In this document: in pieces, positions 1 through 7,107 of the stretch
Layout of the letters: the number at the start of each line of letters is the position of its first letter
How positions within the stretch are numbered: position 1 is the first letter of the stretch
Assembly: GCA_027489295.1 (NCBI GenBank)
Contig: JAIYAA010000096.1
Span: forward strand, 1 to 17,212
Origin: Sphingomonadales bacterium
Lineage (GTDB): Bacteria > Pseudomonadota > Alphaproteobacteria > Sphingomonadales > Sphingomonadaceae
Direction of reading: 5' to 3'
DNA: 17,212 bases
Notes under the pieces: model-generated
What the model saw: the letters and a program-made list of their open reading frames with translations, nothing else
Told to the model about the DNA's origin: nothing
Database searches by the model: none
Translations under genes and position numbers: made by a program

Positions 1-19
1 CGCGACAGGACTAGTCGGG

Positions 20-784
20 TCAGATGCGCAGCGCCTCGACGGCGATGGCGGGCAGGGCGCCGAGCGCCGGCCGCGCATACCAATATCCCTGCTGGTAGCG
101 CACGCCGAGCGCGCGCAGCGTGGCGGCTTCGGCGGCGGTTTCGATGCCCTCCGCGATCAGCAGCGTGTCGAGCTCGGCGCACAGGCCCGCGACCGCGCGC
201 ACGATCGCCTGGCGGCGCGGGTCGCCGTCGATGCCGCGGACCAGTTCCATGTCGAGCTTTACCTCGTCCGGCGCGAAGCGGGCGAAGCGGTCGAGGCCGG
301 AATGGCCGGCACCGAAATCGTCGATCGCGATCTTGAAGCCGATCTGCTTGTACGATTCGATGATCGTCGCGACATGGTCGGGCGAGGCCATCTGCTCGTT
401 CTCGGTGAATTCGAAGATCAGCCGATCAAGCGGCAGGCCGGCGCGGCGTGCGGTCTGCAGCGTCAGCTGGATGCAGGCGACCGGCGAATAGACGGCGTTG
501 GGCAGGAAGTTGATCGAAAGACAGGCGTCCGTTTCCATCAGCCCGGCGGCCATCACGCTCTCGATCGCCTTGACGCGGCAGGCCTGATCGAAGGCATAAC
601 GGTTCTGGTCGTTGACCTGCGACAGCACGCCCAGCGCGCCCGATCCGTCTGCGCCGCGGACCAGCGCCTCATAGGCGAAAGGCGTTCCCGTCGCCGTATC
701 GACGATCGGCTGGAAGGCCATGTCGAACGGAATGTCGAAATCGGCGCCGTCGCGGCAACCGGTGCAAATCTTCCGCATCTCCAT
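20..784 (-). CDS. EAL-domain cyclic-di-GMP phosphodiesterase, stand-alone
   Basis: This 254-residue protein is almost entirely one EAL domain, which in active members hydrolyses c-di-GMP to pGpG in the cytoplasm. The full catalytic set is visible: E39 in EALVR, N92 in SINF, E125 in FEFTE, D155-D156 in DDFGAG, K176 in VKLD, E212 in AEGIET and Q232 in QQGY. An active enzyme is therefore expected. No GGDEF, BLUF, PAS or membrane segment is present; only about 20 residues precede the domain, and they carry a CxxC pair (C7, C10). It most resembles the short EAL proteins related to BLUF-EAL enzymes but lacks the light sensor. The ATG at 784 has only a weak upstream GGA; a second ATG two codons in is possible. 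It lies downstream of, and on the same strand as, the LysR gene, with a 72-base gap. The family call is firm; the physiological role is unknown. Confidence 0.93.
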   Translation of the reverse strand: MEMRKICTGCRDGADFDIPFDMAFQPIVDTATGTPFAYEALVRGADGSGALGVLSQVNDQNRYAFDQACRVKAIESVMAAGLMETDACLSINFLPNAVYSPVACIQLTLQTARRAGLPLDRLIFEFTENEQMASPDHVATIIESYKQIGFKIAIDDFGAGHSGLDRFARFAPDEVKLDMELVRGIDGDPRRQAIVRAVAGLCAELDTLLIAEGIETAAEAATLRALGVRYQQGYWYARPALGALPAIAVEALRI

Positions 785-856
785 GTATCCGCTGCTATTC
801 TGATTTCGATAACATTTGGCAAACGTTGGCCAAGCCTCTGTAATGTGACCGCATTG
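785..856 (-). promoter_or_regulatory. leader of the EAL gene with a TTGGC-N8-GCCAA inverted repeat
   Basis: The 72 bases between the LysR stop and the EAL start are AT-richer than the flanks. They contain TTGGC at 816-820 and its inverted copy GCCAA at 829-833; TTGGC also recurs as a direct repeat at 826-830 (allowing one mismatch at its first base). This could be an operator or simply chance. No convincing -35/-10 pair was identified, so a separate promoter for the EAL gene is plausible but unproven. Confidence 0.3.
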
Positions 857-1744
857 CTAATCGTGCCCTGCGCTGGCGTCGCGTAGCAATTCACCCACCA
901 AAGGATTGGGGAAGCGCCGGTCCAGCGTTACGGCATAGAAGCTCTCACGCACCTGGGGCAGCTGCGCCAGTTCGATCAGCGAGCCCGCCGCCAGCTCGTC
1001 GCGCACCACGATCGGCGGCAGCACGGCGAGGCCCACGCCGTCCCGTGCAAGCAGACGCATCATCGCCATGTCGTCCACCTCCGCGGCGATCTGGGGGCGG
1101 ACGCCCAGCGTCGCGGCAAGTGCGTCGAACGCGGCGCGCACGCTGCTCTCGAGCGTGGGCAGAACCACCGGCTGGGTCGTGAGCAGCGCTGCCAGGCTGG
1201 TGTCCCCGGACAGGCCGGGTCGTCCGATCAGGCTGACGCGCTGCTCGGCGATCTTGTGGGAAAGGTAGGGCGTCATCGCGTCGCGGGCCGGCGGGCGGTT
1301 GGCCAGCACCACGTCGAGCTGGAGGCTCGCCAGTGCCTGCATCAGTTCCGCCGCGCTGCCCGAACGCAGCACCAGCTCCACGTCCGGCCGGTGGAGCAAC
1401 GGCTGGACGAAGCCGATCTGGAAGTTGCGCGACAGGGTCGCGAGTGCGCCGATCCGCACCGCCTGCCGGGCGCGGCCGGTTTCGCGCAGCACGTCGAGCA
1501 GTTCGTCGCCGGTCGCGAAGATCGCATCGGCATGGTCGAGCGCGATCCGGCCCGCTTCGGTGAGCACCAGCCGGCGCCCCTCGCGCTCGAACAGCGCATG
1601 GCCCAGCCGCTCCTCCAGTTTGCGGATCTGAGTGGAGAGCGCGGATTGCGAAACGGCCATCCGCTCGGCTGTGCGGGTGAGGTTCCCGTCATGCGCCACG
1701 GCCCAGAAATAGCGGAGATGGTTGTAGTTCAGCTCGCGCATCAT
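857..1744 (-). CDS. LysR-family regulator, NhaR-like, divergent from the dab operon
   Basis: LysR-type transcriptional regulator, 295 residues from the chosen start. The N-terminal winged helix-turn-helix spans roughly residues 4-63 (NYNHLRYFWAVAHDGNLTRT, then a SQSALSTQIRKLEERLG recognition region). A typical LysR effector-binding domain follows (about 90-290). The opening LNYNHLRYFW and the overall shape resemble NhaR-type regulators, which in E. coli control an Na+/H+ antiporter gene. An upstream TTG at 1777 would add 11 residues. I prefer the ATG at 1744 because AGAG lies just ahead of it and the family begins close to this methionine. It is transcribed away from dabB across a 96-base intergenic region, the classic LysR layout, so it probably controls dabBA and itself. 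The effector is unknown. Confidence 0.93.
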   Translation of the reverse strand: MMRELNYNHLRYFWAVAHDGNLTRTAERMAVSQSALSTQIRKLEERLGHALFEREGRRLVLTEAGRIALDHADAIFATGDELLDVLRETGRARQAVRIGALATLSRNFQIGFVQPLLHRPDVELVLRSGSAAELMQALASLQLDVVLANRPPARDAMTPYLSHKIAEQRVSLIGRPGLSGDTSLAALLTTQPVVLPTLESSVRAAFDALAATLGVRPQIAAEVDDMAMMRLLARDGVGLAVLPPIVVRDELAAGSLIELAQLPQVRESFYAVTLDRRFPNPLVGELLRDASAGHD

Positions 1745-1840
1745 GTTCTCTAAAAGCGAACGATATTCGCCATACAATGAATTTTATAGGATCATTCCGC
1801 AAGCCTAACGCTCGCTCCACGAGAAAACAGGAGATCGGGT
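1745..1840. promoter_or_regulatory. divergent control region between the LysR gene and dabB
   Basis: This 96-base region must hold the promoters of both divergent genes. It is clearly AT-richer than its surroundings at 1763-1790. An imperfectly LysR-like inverted repeat is visible: ATTC at 1765-1768 and GAAT at 1779-1782, separated by 10 bases. The spacing differs slightly from the usual T-N11-A core. A TTTATAG stretch at 1783-1789 could serve as a -10 element, but no good -35 partner was found on either strand. Confidence 0.45.
1829..1833 (+). promoter_or_regulatory. ribosome binding site deciding the GTG start of dabB
   Basis: AGGAG ends seven bases before the GTG at 1841. The next in-frame ATG at 1847 would leave 13 bases, so GTG is the better start. 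Confidence 0.7.
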
Positions 1841-3394
1841 GTGAGCATGTGGTGGTTGGCGAATGCCGGACCGGCGCTCCTCGCCGCGGCAGCGCTCGCG
1901 GCAGGTGGCGGGCGGCAGTTCCGGCCGGGGTGGACGCTGCGGGTGGTGCCGCTGGCGGCGATCGCGGCGCTTGCCGTGGCGGGTGCGCTCGCCGGCTGGG
2001 TACTGGGAAGCGGCCCGCGCACCCTGGCATTGCCCGGCGCCGAGGCGCTGGTCGCGACGCGGCTGGACGTGGTGAGCGTGACGATGCTGCTGCTCGTCAG
2101 CTTCGTCGGCTGGGTGGTGGTGCGGTTCGCGGCGACCTATCTCGACGGCGAGGCGCGGCAGGGTAGGTTCATGGCCTGGCTGGCGGTAACGCTCGCGGGC
2201 GTGATGCTGCTGGTCAGCGCCGGCACGCTGCCGCAACTGGTCTTCGCCTGGATCGCGACCGGCCAGGGGCTGCGCCGGCTGCTGCTCTTCTATCCCGAGC
2301 GCGCCGCCGCGCGTCGCGCCGCCCGCAAGAAGGCGCTGAGCACCGGCCTTGCCGATGTGCTGCTGATCGGATCGTCGCTGCTGCTATGGCGCGCGACCGA
2401 CACCACCGACATTGCCCAGCTCCTCGCCGCCGCCCGCGCGGGCACCGCGCCGGAGGCAATGGCGGTCGCCGCCTGGGGCATTGCGATCGCGGCGATGCTC
2501 AAATCCGCGCAGTTTCCGTTGCACGGCTGGCTGACCGAGGTGATGGAGGCGCCCACGCCCGTTTCCGCGCTGCTCCATGCCGGGGTGATCAATGCCGGCG
2601 GCTTCCTGCTGATCCGGCTGGCGGACGTGATGCTTGCCTCGCCCGCGGCGCTGGCGCTGCTGGCAGTGATCGGCGGCTTCACTGCTCTGTTCGGTAGCCT
2701 GGTGCTGCCGACACAGCCGGCGATCAAGACCCAGCTCGCCTGGTCCACCGTCGCGCAGATGGGCTTCATGGTGATGCAGTGCGGGCTCGGGCTGTTCTAT
2801 CTGGCGCTGCTGCATATCGTCGCCCACTCGCTCTACAAGGCGCATGCCTTCCTCTCCTCGGGCGGCGCGGTCGAGCGGATCGCGGCCGCTCGCCGGCTGG
2901 GGCCGGTGGCGAAGCCGGACGGCGTGGCCGTCGCGCTGGCGATGCTGGGCGCGGCGATCCTCTACGGCGCGCTCGCAATCGGGTTCGGGGCGTGGGCCAA
3001 GCCGCCCCAGGCGGTGGCGCTCGGCGCGATCCTGGTGTTCGGCGTCGCCTATCTGATCGTGCAGGGGATGAGCCCGGCCGCCCCGCGCCCGCTGCTCCAG
3101 CGCACGCTCGGCTTCGCCATCCTTGCGACGAGCGCCTATTTCCTGCTGCATAGCGCTGCCGAGCGACTGACCGCCGGCACGCTGCCCGCGGTGCCCGCGC
3201 CGGGCCCGTTCCAATGGGTGCTGCTCGCGGTTGCGCTGCTCGCCTTTGGCGGGATTGCGGTGGCGCAGGCGATGCTGCCGCTGTGGTGCGACCATCCCGC
3301 CGCCCAGCGGCTGCGCACCCACCTCAGCCACGGTTTCTATGTCAACGCGCTGCTCGATCGGGTGATCGGCGGCCGGGTCCTCGGAAAGGCTTGA
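1841..3394 (+). CDS. dabB: DabB, NuoL/MrpA-like membrane subunit of the DAB inorganic-carbon transporter
   Basis: Polytopic inner-membrane protein of 517 residues from the proton-translocating NuoL/MrpA antiporter family. With DabA it forms the DAB complex, which accumulates inorganic carbon in the cell at the expense of an ion gradient. Family signs include the AMLKSAQFPLHGW stretch with the membrane lysine K221, the EAPTPVSALLHAG motif, and HSLYKAHAFL with K333. The RRLLLFYPERAAARRAARKK stretch after the fifth hydrophobic region is what I associate with DabB rather than complex I subunits. At the place where NuoL carries a key glutamate in TM5 this protein has W137-I138, so no acidic residue is seen. 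Four bases separate its TGA from the ATG of dabA. The surrounding window has no other complex I or Mrp genes, which supports DabB over NuoL. Confidence 0.9.
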   Translation: MSMWWLANAGPALLAAAALAAGGGRQFRPGWTLRVVPLAAIAALAVAGALAGWVLGSGPRTLALPGAEALVATRLDVVSVTMLLLVSFVGWVVVRFAATYLDGEARQGRFMAWLAVTLAGVMLLVSAGTLPQLVFAWIATGQGLRRLLLFYPERAAARRAARKKALSTGLADVLLIGSSLLLWRATDTTDIAQLLAAARAGTAPEAMAVAAWGIAIAAMLKSAQFPLHGWLTEVMEAPTPVSALLHAGVINAGGFLLIRLADVMLASPAALALLAVIGGFTALFGSLVLPTQPAIKTQLAWSTVAQMGFMVMQCGLGLFYLALLHIVAHSLYKAHAFLSSGGAVERIAAARRLGPVAKPDGVAVALAMLGAAILYGALAIGFGAWAKPPQAVALGAILVFGVAYLIVQGMSPAAPRPLLQRTLGFAILATSAYFLLHSAAERLTAGTLPAVPAPGPFQWVLLAVALLAFGGIAVAQAMLPLWCDHPAAQRLRTHLSHGFYVNALLDRVIGGRVLGKA

Positions 3395-3398
3395 TCCC

Positions 3399-5798
3399 AT
3401 GTATCGCAGTGCCGACCCGCAATCCCACGGTCTGCAGCCCAGCTATGTCGGGCTGCTCCTCGATGCCGCCGAGCAGGCCGCGCGCGGTATCCCGCCGCTC
3501 TGGCCGCTGGCGACCAGCGTCGCGGTGAACCCCTTTCTCGGCCATAGCGGCCGCAGCCTTGCCCAGGCATCGGCCTGGCTGGCGCGCAGCGGCGGCGCCA
3601 GGGCGACGATGCCGCGCAGCTGGTATCGCGCGCGGATCGCCGAAAGCGCGATCTACGAAACCGATCTGCACGCCGCCTGGGCAGCAACCCCCGCCGCCGA
3701 GCGGCCGGTCCGGTTCGAGACGTTCCTGAGGATGATCGGCGAGGACGATGCCCCGCCCTCCGTCCTCCCGACGATCGCGGAGCTGGCGGCGGTGGTCGGC
3801 GGCGTCGACTGGCCGTCGGTGGTCGCGGACCAGATCGGCGGCTGGGCGGGCAGCTATTTCGATGCCGGCCAGGCGCTCTGGGCCGCGCCGCAGCAGGGCG
3901 GCGCCTTTGCCAGCTGGCGGCAGCAGGCGGTCCTCGATCGCACGCCGGAGATCTTCGGCCTCGCCGGCTTCCGCGCCTTCATCGCCGATGCGCCCGAGAC
4001 GGCGAGCGACACCATCGCGGTAAGCGCGGCGCGGCTGGGGCTGAAGGCGGATGCGGCGGCGCGCTATTTCGAGCGGTTGCTGATGGGCCTGGGGGGCTGG
4101 GCGCAGTTCGCCCGTTATCGCCGTTTCCAGGCGGAGCTGTCGAGCGGTGTCGACGATACGCTGGTCGAGCTGCTGGCGGTGCGGCTGCTGTGGGACGCGG
4201 CGCTGTGGGAACTGGGCGGCGCGAGCCTGCGCCGGCGCTGGGCGATGGCGGGGCAGGGCCATGCCACCACCGCCCGGCCAGACGAGGACGCGTGCATCGA
4301 CGCAATCCTCCAGCACGCCGCCGAGATCGCCGAGCAGCGCCGGCTGGCCGACCGCCTGCACGCACCGGTCGCACCGGCCGCCGAGGTCGCGCCGCTCGCG
4401 CACATGGCCTTTTGCATCGATGTCCGTTCAGAGCCGATCCGTGCCGCGATCGAGCAGGCGGCGCCTGGCATTCGCACCAAGGGCTTTGCCGGCTTCTTCG
4501 GCATCGGCACCGCGCATCGGCCGCATGCCGGGTGTGACGGCGAGGCGCGGCTGCCGGTGCTGTTGCGGCCCGGCCTGACGAGCGACGATGGTGGCGATCC
4601 GCATCTCGAGGCCCTCGACCATGCCAATGTCCGCGGCGACCGCGCCTGGGGTCGGTTCAAACAGGCGGCGGTCTCGTCCTTCGCCTTCGTGGAATCGGCC
4701 GGGTTCGTCTATGCCGCCAAGCTGCTCAAGGGCACGCTGGGGATCGCCGCGACCAAGCAGGCCAAGGGCAAGCCGCGCTTCCATCCGCCCCTGCCGCACA
4801 AGGACGCCGTCGACGCGGCGGAGCGGATCCTGCGCGGCATGTCGCTGACCAGTGACTTCGCGCCGCTGCTGATCCTGGTGGGGCATGGCGCGGGGGTGAC
4901 CAACAATCTTCATGCCAGCGCGCTCCAGTGTGGGGCGTGCGGCGGCCATGCCGGCGACGTCAATGCGCGGCTGCTCGCCGGGTTGCTCAACGATCCGGTC
5001 GTCCGCAAGGGGCTGGCGGGGCGGGGGATTCATCTGCCGGCCGAGACGGTGGCGATCGGCGGCCTGCACGACACGACCAGCGACCGGATCCACCTGTTCA
5101 CCGACGATGCGCCGGTGCCGGCCGAACGGTTGGCGCCGGTAGAGCAGGCGCTCGCTCGCGCTTCGGTCGAGGCGGCGATTGTCCGGGCGGCGCGGCTGCC
5201 GCGCGCCGAGGGCGCGAGGCAGATCGAGTCCCGCGGCCGCGACTGGGCCGAAGTCCGGCCCGAATGGGGGCTCGCCGGGTGCAGCGCGTTCATCGCCGCC
5301 CCGCGGGCCCGCACCGCCGGCCGGTCGCTGGGCGGGCGGGCGTTCCTGCACGACTATGACTGGCGTGCCGATGCCGACCTGTCGGTGCTGGAACTGATCC
5401 TCACCGCGCCGGTGGTGGTCGCAAGCTGGATCAGCCTGCAATATTACGGCTCCAGCGTTGCGCCGGCAGTGTTCGGGGCGGGCAACAAGCTGCTGCACAA
5501 TGCGGTCGGCGGGATCGGCGTGCTCGAAGGCAATGGCGGCCTGCTGCGCGGCGGCCTGCCCTGGCAATCGGTGCATGACGGATCGCGGCTGGTCCACGAT
5601 CCGCTGCGGCTCACCGTCGTCGTCGAGGCGCCGACCGACGCGATCGAAGCGATCCTGGCGCGGCACGATGCGGTCCGCGCGCTGTTCGACAACCATTGGT
5701 TGCATTTGCTCGCGATCGACGCGGGCGGGCGCATCGCCCGGCGCTATGCCGGCGGGCTCCAATGGCGGCCCTTTGCGGAAGAGGAGGGCTTCGCATGA
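3399..5798 (+). CDS. dabA: DabA, DUF2309 zinc carbonic-anhydrase-like subunit of the DAB complex
   Basis: Soluble, probably membrane-associated protein of 799 residues of the DUF2309/DabA family, which is thought to act as a vectorial, beta-carbonic-anhydrase-like unit converting CO2 to bicarbonate on the cytoplasmic face. The four expected zinc and active-site residues are present: C339 and D341 in AFCIDVRSEP, H496 in VGHGAGVTNN and C511 in ALQCGACGGH. Their spacing (C-x-D, then H and C 15 apart) matches that described for Halothiobacillus DabA. Other family landmarks are the N-terminal WPLATSVAVNPFLGH and the C-terminal LQYYGSSVAPAVFG and GNGGLLRGGLPWQSVHDG regions. The length is normal. 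A GGAAAGG lies ahead of the ATG. The stop overlaps the start of the following small gene. No carboxysome or RubisCO genes are in the window, so the role is probably supply of bicarbonate for carboxylation in a heterotroph (inference). Confidence 0.95.
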   Translation: MYRSADPQSHGLQPSYVGLLLDAAEQAARGIPPLWPLATSVAVNPFLGHSGRSLAQASAWLARSGGARATMPRSWYRARIAESAIYETDLHAAWAATPAAERPVRFETFLRMIGEDDAPPSVLPTIAELAAVVGGVDWPSVVADQIGGWAGSYFDAGQALWAAPQQGGAFASWRQQAVLDRTPEIFGLAGFRAFIADAPETASDTIAVSAARLGLKADAAARYFERLLMGLGGWAQFARYRRFQAELSSGVDDTLVELLAVRLLWDAALWELGGASLRRRWAMAGQGHATTARPDEDACIDAILQHAAEIAEQRRLADRLHAPVAPAAEVAPLAHMAFCIDVRSEPIRAAIEQAAPGIRTKGFAGFFGIGTAHRPHAGCDGEARLPVLLRPGLTSDDGGDPHLEALDHANVRGDRAWGRFKQAAVSSFAFVESAGFVYAAKLLKGTLGIAATKQAKGKPRFHPPLPHKDAVDAAERILRGMSLTSDFAPLLILVGHGAGVTNNLHASALQCGACGGHAGDVNARLLAGLLNDPVVRKGLAGRGIHLPAETVAIGGLHDTTSDRIHLFTDDAPVPAERLAPVEQALARASVEAAIVRAARLPRAEGARQIESRGRDWAEVRPEWGLAGCSAFIAAPRARTAGRSLGGRAFLHDYDWRADADLSVLELILTAPVVVASWISLQYYGSSVAPAVFGAGNKLLHNAVGGIGVLEGNGGLLRGGLPWQSVHDGSRLVHDPLRLTVVVEAPTDAIEAILARHDAVRALFDNHWLHLLAIDAGGRIARRYAGGLQWRPFAEEEGFA
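5781..5788 (+). promoter_or_regulatory. strong ribosome binding site inside the end of dabA
   Basis: GAGGAGGG ends six bases before the ATG at 5795. It is the best Shine-Dalgarno sequence in the window and decides the start of the small third gene. Confidence 0.8.
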
Positions 5799-6040
5799 GG
5801 GTCGAAGCCGGGCTCCCCCCGCGCACCTTGCCCGAGCCGGAGGTGGAGATCGCGGCGATCGAGCGTCGCATCGCCTGGGTGCTGGCGCATCCGGGCACCA
5901 GCCCGTGGCTCCGCGCCGCGCTGGAAGCGGCGCTGACGCAAGATCCGGTGGCGGTCGCCAACGACGTGGAGATGATGCGCCACCTGCTGCTGCCGCGCAG
6001 TACAGCCCATGCCATCCTCGTGGCGGCGACTGCCCGCTGA
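5795..6040 (+). CDS. 81-residue protein of unknown function, third gene of the dab operon
   Basis: Small open frame starting at an ATG that overlaps the dabA stop (ATGA), with a strong GAGGAGGG site at the right distance. Translational coupling to dabA is therefore very likely. A longer upstream start at 5696 is possible in the frame but would lie fully inside dabA and lacks such a site. The protein has no cysteine, no signal peptide and no membrane segment. It is predicted largely helical and mildly amphipathic, with a proline-rich N-terminus (LPPRTLPEPEVE), then AIERRIAWVLAHPG and a second helical half containing DVEMMRHLLLP. I do not recognise a family. Position suggests an accessory, assembly or regulatory partner of DabAB, but no function can be assigned. 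Confidence 0.8.
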   Translation: MRVEAGLPPRTLPEPEVEIAAIERRIAWVLAHPGTSPWLRAALEAALTQDPVAVANDVEMMRHLLLPRSTAHAILVAATAR

Positions 6041-6092
6041 GGGAAAGGCCGTAGGCGAAGACGTAACAATTGTGCTTTAGTATACCATCGCT
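6041..6092 (+). promoter_or_regulatory. short leader of the OxyR-like gene with the nonamer ATTGTGCTT
   Basis: The 52 bases between the small dab gene and the next LysR gene are AT-rich at 6065-6085. They carry ATTGTGCTT at 6069-6077, which recurs exactly at 7050-7058 ahead of the exporter-like operon. No clear Shine-Dalgarno precedes the ATG at 6093. The nonamer is a candidate regulator site or promoter piece; function is inferred from position only. Confidence 0.35.
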
Positions 6093-7034
6093 ATGGATTT
6101 GAAGACGACGCCCGGCTTCGAGCAGCAGGTGAGCCTGCGCCAGCTCCGGTACCTGGTGGCGCTGGGCGGGGAGGCGAGCTTCACCCGCGCTGCGGCGCAA
6201 TGCGGCGTAAGCCAGCCGTCGCTGTCGCAGGCGATCCGCCAGCTGGAGGAGGCGCTGGGCGCGCCGTTGGTGGAGCGCGGCGCCCGTGCCTTCCTCACCC
6301 CGCTCGGTCGCGAAGTCGCGGAGCGGGCGCGGCGCATCCTGCTGGAGGTGCGCGATCTGCGCGAACTGGCCGGCGCAGGCGATACGGGGCTGCTCGGCAC
6401 CATCCGGCTGGGGGTGACGCCCACGGTGGGCGCCTATCTGCTGCCGCGGCTGGTCGCGCGGCTGCACCAGCAATTTCACGAGCTGCGCGTCCATGTCCGC
6501 GAGAACCCGCCGGCGCAGTTGGTGGAAGGGCTGGCGGCAGGCGCATTCGATGTGATCCTTGTGCAACTGCCGATCGCGGCGCCGGGCGCGCATGTCGAAC
6601 GTCTGTTCCGCGAGCCGCTCCACCTCGCCATGGCCGCGGACCATCCGCTCGCCGCGCGCGCGACGATCGGCCACGAGGATCTGGCGGGCCAGGACCTGCT
6701 GACCCTGCAGCGCGGCTACCGTCTGGCGGAACAGACCATCGCCATCGCCGAGGAGGCGGGCGCGCAGGTGCGCGAGGAATATGAAGGCACCAGCCTCGAC
6801 GCGATCCGCCAGATGGCCGGCATGGGCATGGGGCTGGCGGTGCTTCCCGAGCTGTATGTGCGGCAGGAGATCCGCCCGGGCGACGACGTGGTGTCGCGGC
6901 CGTTCCGGGCCGGGCGTCATTATCGCGAACTGGGCCTGCTCTGGCGCAACGGGGTCGCGCGCGCGGCTGCCTACAAGCGCCTTGCGCAGGAACTGGTCGC
7001 CTGCGTTGAAGGCATAGGAATTTCCTATCGGTGA
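6093..7034 (+). CDS. LysR-family regulator of the OxyR type lacking the redox cysteines
   Basis: LysR-type regulator of 313 residues. The DNA-binding domain is at about 14-75 (LRQLRYLVALGGEASFTRAA, SQPSLSQAIRQLEEALG). The effector domain aligns well with OxyR (LGVTPTVGAYLLPRL, GTSLDAIRQMAGMGMGLAVL). In E. coli OxyR the peroxide-sensing cysteines are C199 and C208. By eye alignment of GYRLAEQTIAIAEEAGA with GHCLRDQAMGFCFEAGA, these positions here are R210 and A219. The only cysteines are C37 in the helix-turn-helix and C304 near the C-terminus, so thiol-disulfide peroxide sensing of the OxyR kind is not expected. The ATG at 6093 has no evident Shine-Dalgarno; a GTG 12 codons later is an alternative. 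It runs in the same direction as the exporter-like operon, 73 bases upstream of it, and may control that operon or dab. Confidence 0.92.
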   Translation: MDLKTTPGFEQQVSLRQLRYLVALGGEASFTRAAAQCGVSQPSLSQAIRQLEEALGAPLVERGARAFLTPLGREVAERARRILLEVRDLRELAGAGDTGLLGTIRLGVTPTVGAYLLPRLVARLHQQFHELRVHVRENPPAQLVEGLAAGAFDVILVQLPIAAPGAHVERLFREPLHLAMAADHPLAARATIGHEDLAGQDLLTLQRGYRLAEQTIAIAEEAGAQVREEYEGTSLDAIRQMAGMGMGLAVLPELYVRQEIRPGDDVVSRPFRAGRHYRELGLLWRNGVARAAAYKRLAQELVACVEGIGISYR

Positions 7035-7107
7035 TATAGCCGGCGCGCCATTGTGCTTATGACGTGGCGGCCGCACTTCATCGATCGTGAAGGGAGTTGA
7101 CGGTACA
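7035..7107 (+). promoter_or_regulatory. leader of the exporter-like operon: repeated nonamer and inverted repeat over the ribosome binding site
   Basis: The 73-base gap holds ATTGTGCTT at 7050-7058, the same nonamer as upstream of the regulator gene. It also has an inverted repeat CTTCA (7076-7080) / TGAAG (7088-7092) with a seven-base loop. The right arm partly overlaps the GGGAG ribosome binding site at 7092-7096, so the hairpin could limit translation. The site ends 11 bases before the ATG at 7108. An in-frame GTG at 7087 sits inside the hairpin and has no site of its own, so ATG is preferred. Confidence 0.4.

Noticed and set aside
1745..1777. Upstream TTG start of the NhaR-like gene
   Set aside because: It adds 11 residues not typical of the family and lacks a ribosome binding site; the ATG at 1744 has AGAG ahead of it.
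1841..3394. NuoL or MrpA as the identity of the NuoL-like gene
   Set aside because: No other complex I or Mrp genes are present, and the gene is four bases from a DUF2309/DabA gene, which identifies it as dabB.
7042..7074. Eight-base palindromes GGCGCGCC (7042-7049) and GCGGCCGC (7067-7074)
   Set aside because: Short all-GC palindromes are expected by chance in this composition; not reported as operators.
4428..7076. Very long minus-strand open frame opposite dabA and the OxyR-like gene
   Set aside because: It crosses two well-supported plus-strand genes, its translation is rich in Arg, Gln, His and Pro with no domain, and such antisense frames are common in GC-rich DNA.
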